A stretch of DNA of 16,104 nt from an uncultured Clostridia bacterium (GTDB lineage Bacteria > Bacillota > Clostridia > Christensenellales > CAG-314). A program made the translations under genes and the position numbers. This document shows positions 7,703 through 13,586 of the stretch, piece after piece. The notes below the pieces were generated by a model. It worked only from the letters and a program-made list of their open reading frames with translations, searched no databases and was not told the DNA's origin. The DNA lies in NCBI GenBank assembly GCA_934281515.1, contig CAKQXG010000032.1, positions 1 through 16,104 of the forward strand, read 5' to 3'. Numbering within the stretch: position 1 is the first letter of the stretch; every line of letters starts with the position of its first letter.

Positions 7703-7911
7703 AAGGGGTTGTCGCATCAAACACATAAAATACTAAAAATCAAATAAATATACAAAAATGACTAAAGAAACAAAAATGATGTCAACCCCAAAAAGAAAAA
7801 AATAATTAGTTTTCTTGTGAATGGGGCTGTCGCAAGAAAGTTTTGTCTTCTTGCGACAGCCCCTTCTTTTTTTTTGTAGTAGACGTCGCTCCCTTAATGC
7901 GACAGCCCCCT
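7703..7911. mobile_element. MITE-like nested inverted-repeat element (candidate)
   Basis: The motif GGGG(C/T)TGTCGCA occurs four times: forward at 7705 and 7823, and as its reverse complement ending at 7863 and 7909. The outer pair (7703-7720 and 7894-7911) matches at 15 of 18 positions and bounds about 209 bp. The inner pair is a perfect 16-bp hairpin. There is no coding capacity and no clear target-site duplication; the flanks are a T-run on the left and GTTT on the right. This fits a small non-autonomous element with terminal inverted repeats, or a dispersed terminator-type repeat. I cannot tie it to a named insertion-sequence family from memory. Confidence 0.4.
7823..7875 (+). terminator. 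Strong intrinsic (Rho-independent) terminator
   Basis: A perfect 16-bp stem has arms at 7823-7838 and 7848-7863, GC-rich at the base, with a 9-nt loop. A T-tract of 11 Ts broken by one C follows (7864-7875). It lies 215 bp after the lipoprotein stop codon and should end that transcript. The reverse direction lacks an adjacent T-tract, so it acts on the + strand. It is embedded in the nested inverted-repeat element, so it may have arrived with it. Confidence 0.9.
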
Positions 7912-7990
7912 TGTTTGGCGGCACGACCGGGTACTATGGCGAACAAGATTTTTTATAATTACCAAATAAGGTAAAAGTGTATTAAAACAG

Positions 7991-8135
7991 TATCCGTAGT
8001 GCGGGTGGGTTTTATATAACTTCTTTTTGTATGCCATGCCGTATAGTGAAAAAATAAATAATTATTTCACGTTTGGCTTTGTTGGTAGGTTTTGTTATCG
8101 TTTTTTGTCCATACCCGTGCCGATTATCCGTAGTG
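7991..8135 (+). repeat. Direct repeat TATCCGTAGTG, two copies 134 bp apart
   Basis: Identical 11-mers lie at 7991-8001 and 8125-8135. Each is followed within 0-3 bases by CGGG or GCGGG, giving a longer loose match. Both are upstream of the regulator promoter. They could be binding sites for an unknown factor or remnants of a duplication. The function is not known. Confidence 0.45.
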
Positions 8136-8210
8136 TTGCGGGCGCGCGTATTATATTATATTAACAAAATATCGATGTTTGAAGTGCTTTGTAAACGGAT
8201 GTTTTTTTGT

Positions 8211-8251
8211 CGTTTTCTCAAGTAAAAAACGTTGCGTTTTGTGGCGTTTGG
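8211..8251 (+). promoter_or_regulatory. Cluster of CGTT motifs, possible LytTR-type binding region
   Basis: CGTT occurs at 8211, 8230, 8235 and 8245, just upstream of the -35 of the regulator promoter. AACGTTGCG (8228-8236) matches eight of nine positions of the remembered LytTR half-site pattern (A/T)(A/C)(A/C)GTTN(A/G)(G/T). GGCGTTTGG (8243-8251) is a looser match. LytTR proteins often bind paired direct repeats and control their own genes, which motivates the call. The spacing of 15 bp differs from the usual spacing of about 21, so this is tentative. Confidence 0.25.
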
Positions 8252-8278
8252 GGCGCAAATTGCGGCAAAAAATAGGTA

Positions 8279-8307
8279 TTGTAATTTGTAAATGTTTGTG
8301 ATATAAT
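8279..8307 (+). promoter_or_regulatory. Sigma-A promoter of the two-component operon
   Basis: TTGTAA at 8279-8284, a 17-bp spacer and TATAAT at 8302-8307, with a TG at 8299-8300 giving an extended -10. This is the best promoter in the window. Transcription would start near 8314, about 30 nt before the response-regulator ATG at 8344, with GGAGG at 8335-8339 as ribosome site. Confidence 0.8.
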
Positions 8308-8343
8308 CCAAGCCGATTAAAATTCAAATCCAACGGAGGATAA

Positions 8344-9108
8344 ATGAAATACAAAGTTGCTATTGTCGATGACGAACCTTCCGTTCGCGAGTCTATTGTC
8401 GAGTTACTTAAAACGTATGCCGACAAAATGTCTTTGTCGACCGAAACCGTCGAAGAAAATTCGTTTGAGATTGCCGCATTTGCTTGCGGCGACGATTTGT
8501 TAAGCGCAAACATTGCCGAGTTCGATATGTTTTTTTTGGATATAAACATGCCGGGCGTCAACGGATTGAAGGCGGCAAAGTGCGTGCGACGCGTCAATAC
8601 GACGGCGGTTATTATTTTTTGCACCAACTATGCCCAGTATGCCGTCAATGGCTACGAAGTCAACGCGCTCGGTTACATCGTCAAGCCGATACAGCCGATT
8701 GCCTTTTGTCGCACAATGGACAGAGCAATGGCTGCGCTGGGCAAAAATGCCGTAAAGCGAGTGCGTATCAAGACGGTCGACGGCGTAGAGTTGTTGCTTG
8801 TGTCAAATATCTTGTATGCAGAGATACAAATACACAATCTGTTTTTTTACGTACTCGGTGCTGACGGCAAAGTAAAGGTTTACCGCACGCGCGGTTCTAT
8901 GCAAGAAACGGAAAACAGTTTTGCCGATATGGATTTTGCGCGGTGCAGTGCGTGTTACTTGGTCAATCTGCATCATGTATTGTCCGTCACCAAAGGCAAT
9001 GTCAACATGCGCGGAGGCGCAAGCCTTCCCGTCAGCCGCAAGTTTGCAAAGGATTTTTCCGATAAGCTGTTAAGTTTTTTAGGGAGTAGCGGTACTGTCA
9101 ATGTCTGA
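8344..9108 (+). CDS. LytTR-family response regulator (AgrA/VirR type)
   Basis: A protein of 254 residues with the standard AgrA-like layout. The receiver domain is at about 3-125, with acidic pocket Asp10/Asp11, phospho-acceptor Asp66 in F-F-L-D-I-N-M-P-G, switch Thr94 and Lys114 in I-V-K-P-I. A LytTR DNA-binding domain follows at about 138-245. Such proteins are phosphorylated by GHKL kinases and bind direct-repeat sites upstream of target promoters. The ATG at 8344 follows GGAGG by four bases and is preceded by a clear promoter. The gene overlaps the next by 8 bp (ATGTCTGA), indicating translational coupling with its kinase. The coding sequence uses TTA leucine codons (for example Leu21), unlike most of the glycosidase and surface-protein coding sequence in the window. 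Targets are unknown; the neighbouring lipoprotein, esterase and GH genes are candidates. Confidence 0.92.
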   Translation: MKYKVAIVDDEPSVRESIVELLKTYADKMSLSTETVEENSFEIAAFACGDDLLSANIAEFDMFFLDINMPGVNGLKAAKCVRRVNTTAVIIFCTNYAQYAVNGYEVNALGYIVKPIQPIAFCRTMDRAMAALGKNAVKRVRIKTVDGVELLLVSNILYAEIQIHNLFFYVLGADGKVKVYRTRGSMQETENSFADMDFARCSACYLVNLHHVLSVTKGNVNMRGGASLPVSRKFAKDFSDKLLSFLGSSGTVNV

Positions 9109-10408
9109 ATTTGGAAAAATAGTCGCATATATTTTCGATTTGTGCGGCAACGAATTTGTAACTCAATTGTTTCTCGTAGCATTGCTGTTTATCCCGGCTC
9201 TTAAACGACGTAACCTGTTTTGGTTACGTTACCCGTTGTCGTGGGCGGCGGTTATCGCATTACAGCAGTTAAGGCGAATTGGTTTCGTTGTAATACCTGA
9301 CGCACTCAACTACATTCTGGTGATGGCACTGCTTGTGGGCATTACCGCGTTGTGTTTCAAGGCGGATATTTATCAGACGCTGTTTGTTTCCGTGTGCGTC
9401 TACTGTTGTCAGTTTATTATCAGCAATACTGCCTTTACCACGGTGTTTGTATTGATGCACTTGACTAAAAACGGCGGCAATTGGTGGTATTACTACATAA
9501 TCATGCCCGTAACGATGGCGGTGTTGATGCCGCTTGTGTATCTGTTTGTGGTGCGGCGCATAAAGCGGTCGGACTTGCTCTTTGATAGTCATACGGTAAT
9601 TTACATCGTGCTGGCGTTTGTGTTGGTTGCAACTACGCTTACTTGTTTTGCTCGCAAGGAGATCTTTTGGTCATTGGTCGGGCAGGCTTATTTACTGTCT
9701 ATATCAACGCTGTTTACCGTGTCGACTATGCTTGCAGGGTTTATGAATTTGCACAAGCGTCACTTGGAAGAAGAAAACGTTATTCTGCAACAATTGTTGC
9801 ACAGGGATAAACAACGCTACGAGCAAGCCGCACTTGCCAACGAAAAGATACAAATCAAGTATCACGACATGAAACTGTACGAAAACAACGATATAGTGGA
9901 CTTCGAAAGTCTACGTGAAGTAGAGCCGGACAGCGAAATTTTGCGTAGCATGTACTTTACGGGAAACAGTGCTCTGGACGTCATTTTGTCGGAAAAAGCC
10001 ATGATGTGCGAAAGGCTGGGTATACGTTTTGTGTGTACCGCCGACGGCAGCTTGCTAAACTTTGTCAAGGCGCACCACATATATTCTCTTGTAGGCAACG
10101 CTCTGCAAAATGCGATAGACAGCTTAAAAAAAGAACCCGACCCTGCCAATAAGCAATTGGATGTCGGCATTGTACGTCACGGAGATATGTGCGTGATAAA
10201 AACAGAAAACTATGCTTCCCGCACGGTCGAGATGGACAGCGAAGGTTTGCCCGTCACGCAAAAGAAAGATAACGCTAATCACGGGTACGGAACGCGCAGT
10301 ATGCGCGAGGTAGTGCGTCGTTACGGCGGACAGCTAATGTTCAGCCAAAAGGATAACATCTTTACCATGGTGGCAATGTTGCCGTTGCCGACATCCACGC
10401 AAAGTTAG
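9101..10408 (+). CDS. GHKL-domain sensor histidine kinase (AgrC-like)
   Basis: A protein of 435 residues. Six or seven hydrophobic segments lie between about 19 and 214 and form a membrane sensor domain without a large extracellular loop, as in AgrC-type kinases. A charged helical linker (about 216-250) leads to the dimerisation motif Y-H-D-M-K with His255 as probable phospho-acceptor. A GHKL ATPase domain follows, with N-box G-N-A-L-Q-N-A-I-D (Asn337) and G-box H-G-Y-G-T-R-S-M (Gly395, Gly397). The start overlaps the regulator stop by 8 bp; AGGGAG at 9081-9086 is a rather distant ribosome site, consistent with coupled translation. It should phosphorylate the adjacent LytTR regulator. No agrB- or agrD-like gene is visible on either side, so the signal is unknown; a peptide made elsewhere or a cell-envelope cue are options. 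Confidence 0.88.
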   Translation: MSEFGKIVAYIFDLCGNEFVTQLFLVALLFIPALKRRNLFWLRYPLSWAAVIALQQLRRIGFVVIPDALNYILVMALLVGITALCFKADIYQTLFVSVCVYCCQFIISNTAFTTVFVLMHLTKNGGNWWYYYIIMPVTMAVLMPLVYLFVVRRIKRSDLLFDSHTVIYIVLAFVLVATTLTCFARKEIFWSLVGQAYLLSISTLFTVSTMLAGFMNLHKRHLEEENVILQQLLHRDKQRYEQAALANEKIQIKYHDMKLYENNDIVDFESLREVEPDSEILRSMYFTGNSALDVILSEKAMMCERLGIRFVCTADGSLLNFVKAHHIYSLVGNALQNAIDSLKKEPDPANKQLDVGIVRHGDMCVIKTENYASRTVEMDSEGLPVTQKKDNANHGYGTRSMREVVRRYGGQLMFSQKDNIFTMVAMLPLPTSTQS

Positions 10409-10510
10409 TGTTCATTTTGCCGTCGCTAACACACAACCGCGGTATTTCTCGCCATATTCGACAATTTTCCCATCCATTGATGTACTTGGAAATATACCTT
10501 TGCAACCGAA

Positions 10511-10542
10511 AGGCTTCCTTTTTGCAGGGAAGTCTTTTTTTT
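10511..10542 (+). terminator. Intrinsic terminator after the histidine kinase gene
   Basis: An 8-bp stem AGGCTTCC/GGAAGTCT (10511-10518 and 10528-10535, one G-U pair) with a 9-nt loop runs into eight Ts (10535-10542). It lies about 100 bp after the kinase stop codon and closes the two-gene regulator operon. Confidence 0.8.
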
Positions 10543-10571
10543 GTAAAGTTGATCGTTAGATAGCAACCATG

Positions 10572-10608
10572 TTGTCACATATGACGTAAAATCGTCCTGA
10601 TGTGACAA
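10572..10608. promoter_or_regulatory. Perfect 9-bp inverted repeat, candidate operator or hairpin
   Basis: TTGTCACAT (10572-10580) and ATGTGACAA (10600-10608) are exact reverse complements 19 bp apart. An inner GACG/CGTC pair (10583-10586/10593-10596) could extend the stem. There is no T-tract after it, so it is not a terminator. It sits upstream of the candidate esterase promoter and shares the TCAC/GTGA core with the repeat before the GH2 gene (853-884), with different spacing. Confidence 0.4.
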
Positions 10609-10620
10609 GAGGGTTTACTT

Positions 10621-10650
10621 TTGTAAATGGACTTGTTAAAGTTTTATTAC
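10621..10650 (+). promoter_or_regulatory. Weak candidate promoter for the esterase gene
   Basis: TTGTAA (10621-10626), an 18-bp spacer and TATTAC (10645-10650, four of six). The -35 is the same hexamer as in the regulator promoter at 8279. An alternative is TTGTTA (10633-10638), 17 bp, CAAAAT (10656-10661). Neither is strong, which would fit an activated promoter. Confidence 0.25.
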
Positions 10651-10651
10651 T

Positions 10652-10706
10652 AGGGCAAAATATGCTCGTAAATCGGCAAATTGTGCCGAAAAGAGCTGTC
10701 TGCCCT
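10652..10706 (+). ncRNA. Nested three-tier stem in the esterase leader (candidate cis-regulatory RNA)
   Basis: Three stacked inverted repeats share one centre: AGGGCA/TGCCCT (10652-10657/10701-10706), GCTC/GAGC (10664-10667/10693-10696) and CGGCA/TGCCG (10674-10678/10684-10688, loop AATTG). They are separated by two internal loops of the same size, 6 nt on the left and 4 nt on the right. The element ends 12 nt before the AAGGAG ribosome site. It matches no riboswitch class that I recognise. If transcription starts near 10657 the outer stem would be incomplete in RNA, so it could instead act as DNA. Confidence 0.35.
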
Positions 10707-10731
10707 AAAAAATCCAATAAGGAGAAAGACA

Positions 10732-13515
10732 ATGAAAGCAAAAAGATTGTTTGCTACGCTTGGACTGATCGTTGTGATGGTTGTTTGCTTTGCCTTTGCG
10801 GCATGCCAACCCGAAACGCCGCCCAAGCCTATCCAATACACGGTGACGTTTGACGCTAATGGCGGAACGCTCACGGGTGACAAAACGGTTACCGTAGAAA
10901 GCGGCAAAACCGTTACTTCCGCACCCACTGCGGCAAAAGCCGACCACACGTTTGACGGTTGGTTTACCGCTGCGGAAGGCGGCGACAAAGTTACGCTTGA
11001 CAGCTACAAGGTGTCTGCCGACGTGACGTTGTACGCGCACTACACCAAGAAGAGCGAGCCTACTCCTCCTACGCCGAGCAAGGTCAAGATTACCTTTGAC
11101 GCCAACGGCGGTACAATCGACGGAAACAACGTTGTGGAAGTCGACGACGACGGACTTGTGTTGGATACGCCTACTGCCACTCGCAGCGGCTATCGTTTTG
11201 ACGCTTGGTACACTGCGGCAGAGGGCGGCGAAGCTTACGACCCGATGTTTGACGAAACAACTGCCGACAAAACGCTGTATGCTCACTGGGTAAAGGTTTA
11301 CACCGTGACATTCGATGCCAACGGAGGCACGTTGCAAGGCGAAGCAACCGTTACCGTCGACGAAGGCGGCAAGATTGTATCCGCACCTACCGCAAGCAAA
11401 AGCGGCGAGGAATTCCACGGTTGGTATACCGCCGCAACCGAAGGCGAACTTGTAGACTTCGAGCAATACACGGTAAATGCCGACGTTAAGATTTACGCGC
11501 ATTTCGGCGTACTGACAATGCCCGTCAAGACATTGAAAGATCACGAAGGCGCCAAAGTCGGCTACCGCATCGAGGCGGAAGACGCCAAATTTGCGGGCGA
11601 ACTCGGTCAAGGCAACAAAGGTACGCATATCGAAAGTGACATCGCTACCGCAAGCGGACAAAAATCCATCGGCTACCTAAACGTTGTCGGTAATACGATT
11701 ACATTTACGTTCAAATCGGCAGCCGCAGGCAAAGCTACGATTTCTTTGCGTGCAACAAGCAACAACACTAAGATGATATGGTCCCCCAGTTTCTCGATGT
11801 GGGTAGATGACCAAACCGTTACTCCCGCCGACTTTACCGTTAAGTTTAACGGCGACGACGTCAACTTCCAACCTGCAAAACTTCGCGGCGCAGGCAAAGA
11901 CATGCCCATGACCTGGAACCTGTACTGGGATCCGATCAGCTTCGGCGAACTGAACGTCAAGGAAGGCGTCAACGAAATCGTACTGACCGTTGCGGCAACC
12001 ACTGTGCCTAACATGGACTGTCTGGACATCGAAACAACGCTTGACATTACATCGGCTAACGGTGCGGCAGCCAGTGGAGAGGCACAACTTCCCGAACCTC
12101 CGGCACCCGACGTGGCGTACGACAAAAACGTTGCAATCAAACTTGTTGTCGGCGGTTACGAAGGCGGTCCCGCAATCGAAAAGGCGATACTTACATTTAC
12201 CGAAGAAATTCCTTCTTCTGCACTTAACAACGGCAATCCGTTTGCAGTGTCTGTCGGCGGTGCAAAACTCGGCGGAAACGATGACAACTACTATCTTTGC
12301 GATGAACAAGGCAAGGAGCTTGTAGGCGGCAGTCAATCTCGCTATGTTGCGATTGATTATGCTGTAAGCTACGGTCAATGGTCATTTAACAACAATCTGT
12401 CGCCGTTTGTGTACAATCAACAAACTGCTCGCAACACCTGGAAGGATATGACAAAAGCAACTCTCACCGTCAGCGGACTTGTCATCGGTGAAACAAAATA
12501 CACAGTGTTTGGCGGAACTGCGACATCTTCGCACGAAGTGCCTTGCCTTGCCGATTGGAAACTTGACGGTAAGTTTAGCGATACCATTACATGGGGCGAC
12601 GAAACCGACCGCAAGATCGATCTGACATACGGCGCATACGAACCTGCCGCACTCAAGTCCGACAGCGGCAAAAACGCACTCGTCGTGTGGTTGCACGGCG
12701 GTGGCGAGGGCGGCACAGACCCCAGCATCGCATTGCTAGGAAACCAAGTGACAAGCTTGTCTAACGAACTTGTACAAAAGTACTTCAAACAAAACGGTCT
12801 TGCGGGCGCATACGTGCTTGCACCTCAAACCCCGACACGTTGGATGGACATCGGCGACGGCAAGCAAGCCTCCTCTCCCGAAAACTCCGTCTACACCGAA
12901 AGCTTGTTTAAGCTTATCAAGAAGTACGCCGAAGAAACCAACACCGACGTTGACACAAATCGTATCTACATCGGCGGTTGCTCCAACGGTGGTTGGATGA
13001 CGTTGGAATTGCTTGCCGACCACGGCGAATACTTTGCTGCGGCTTACCCGGTATCGGCTTGCTACGATACGCAATACATCACCGACGAGATGATTACCAA
13101 ATTGAAGGATATCCCCATTTGGTTTACTCACTCCAAGGCTGACGGAACCCTTCCCATTGTGGAAACCGAGATAAGAGATAACCCCTGGGGTGGCACTTAT
13201 AATGTGTTGACGGACAAGTTGAAGAACGTCAATACCAACGAACTGTACATCAAACTTGTCAACGCAGGCGCAACCAACGTGTATTACTCGTTGTTTGAAA
13301 ACGTTACAGCCAACGGCACGACGTACGACGGACACTGGTCGTGGATTTACACCTTCCGCGACGAGTGCAAGACCGTTCAAACACACACAGGAACGGGTGC
13401 GGACGGCGCACTGACGTTGGATGATTTGACCACGGAAAGCACGGCAACCGTCAGCCTGACGGAAGGCGGTGAAGCCGTAACAATGTGGCAATGGATTGCC
13501 GCACAACACAAGTAA
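10732..13515 (+). CDS. Surface lipoprotein carbohydrate esterase (InlB repeats, CBM6/35-like, EstA-Ig, alpha/beta-hydrolase)
   Basis: A protein of 927 residues. AAGGAG seven bases upstream decides the ATG at 10732; the frame continues upstream without one. Residues 1-24 are a lipoprotein signal with lipobox F-A-A-C and Cys25. Three InlB-type repeats follow (about 36-104, 118-187, 189-258), each starting with T-F-D-A-N-G-G and holding a G-W-(F/Y)-T-A or A-W-Y-T-A core. A CBM6/35-like module spans about 278-440 (opening Y-R-I-E-A-E-D-A, closing N-M-D-C-L-D-I-E). An Ig-like domain like that of EstA-type esterases is at about 463-620. The alpha/beta-hydrolase runs from about 630 to 895, with oxyanion motif L-H-G-G-G (655-658), nucleophile Ser751 in G-C-S-N-G, Asp804 and His868 in D-G-H-W. 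The enzyme probably removes acyl groups from polysaccharide at the cell surface; feruloyl or acetyl esterase activity is inferred from family and context. A peptidase of the S9 type is less likely. Confidence 0.85.
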   Translation: MKAKRLFATLGLIVVMVVCFAFAACQPETPPKPIQYTVTFDANGGTLTGDKTVTVESGKTVTSAPTAAKADHTFDGWFTAAEGGDKVTLDSYKVSADVTLYAHYTKKSEPTPPTPSKVKITFDANGGTIDGNNVVEVDDDGLVLDTPTATRSGYRFDAWYTAAEGGEAYDPMFDETTADKTLYAHWVKVYTVTFDANGGTLQGEATVTVDEGGKIVSAPTASKSGEEFHGWYTAATEGELVDFEQYTVNADVKIYAHFGVLTMPVKTLKDHEGAKVGYRIEAEDAKFAGELGQGNKGTHIESDIATASGQKSIGYLNVVGNTITFTFKSAAAGKATISLRATSNNTKMIWSPSFSMWVDDQTVTPADFTVKFNGDDVNFQPAKLRGAGKDMPMTWNLYWDPISFGELNVKEGVNEIVLTVAATTVPNMDCLDIETTLDITSANGAAASGEAQLPEPPAPDVAYDKNVAIKLVVGGYEGGPAIEKAILTFTEEIPSSALNNGNPFAVSVGGAKLGGNDDNYYLCDEQGKELVGGSQSRYVAIDYAVSYGQWSFNNNLSPFVYNQQTARNTWKDMTKATLTVSGLVIGETKYTVFGGTATSSHEVPCLADWKLDGKFSDTITWGDETDRKIDLTYGAYEPAALKSDSGKNALVVWLHGGGEGGTDPSIALLGNQVTSLSNELVQKYFKQNGLAGAYVLAPQTPTRWMDIGDGKQASSPENSVYTESLFKLIKKYAEETNTDVDTNRIYIGGCSNGGWMTLELLADHGEYFAAAYPVSACYDTQYITDEMITKLKDIPIWFTHSKADGTLPIVETEIRDNPWGGTYNVLTDKLKNVNTNELYIKLVNAGATNVYYSLFENVTANGTTYDGHWSWIYTFRDECKTVQTHTGTGADGALTLDDLTTESTATVSLTEGGEAVTMWQWIAAQHK

Positions 13516-13526
13516 AACACTTCACG

Positions 13527-13555
13527 GTGCGGGGCGTATATATTGCGCTCCGCAC
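13527..13555 (+). other. Intergenic hairpin without T-tract between esterase and GH3 genes
   Basis: GTGCGGGGCG (13527-13536) pairs with CGCTCCGCAC (13546-13555) over 10 bp with one G-U pair and a 9-nt AT-rich loop. An A-rich sequence follows, so it does not look like an intrinsic terminator on this strand. It could protect the 3' end of the esterase message or mark a processing site in a shared transcript. The gap between the two genes is only 71 bp, which supports co-transcription. Confidence 0.5.
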
Positions 13556-13586
13556 AAAGTTGCAAAAAAGACTATTTGGAGGAAAC

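Larger units (their letters stand above)
7609..8343. other. Long intergenic region (735 bp), AT-rich, with no supported gene
   Basis: No credible coding sequence is seen on either strand. The stretch holds a nested inverted-repeat element (7703-7911) that includes an intrinsic terminator (7823-7875), a direct repeat (7991-8001 and 8125-8135), an imperfect AT-rich inverted repeat GTGAAA/TTTCAC (8046-8051/8065-8070), four CGTT motifs (8211-8251) and the promoter of the regulator operon (8279-8307). It divides the lipoprotein gene from the two-component system and marks a transcription-unit boundary. Confidence 0.7.
10409..10731. other. Intergenic region (323 bp) before the esterase gene
   Basis: No gene is supported. 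It holds, in order, an intrinsic terminator (10511-10542), a perfect match to the remembered LytTR half-site pattern, AAAGTTGAT (10545-10553, single copy), a 9-bp inverted repeat (10572-10608), a weak promoter (10621-10650), a nested stem structure (10652-10706) and the AAGGAG ribosome site (10719-10724). The esterase gene therefore probably starts its own transcript. Confidence 0.6.

Noticed and set aside
7733..7924. 63-codon minus-strand frame with a hydrophobic end over the nested repeat element
   Set aside because: It crosses the terminator hairpin, its composition follows the AT-rich and repeat sequence, and no ribosome site or homology is evident.
7609..8343. tRNA or other standard RNA gene in the long intergenic region
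   Set aside because: No cloverleaf, T-loop GGTTCGA-type motif or recognisable RNA family was found.
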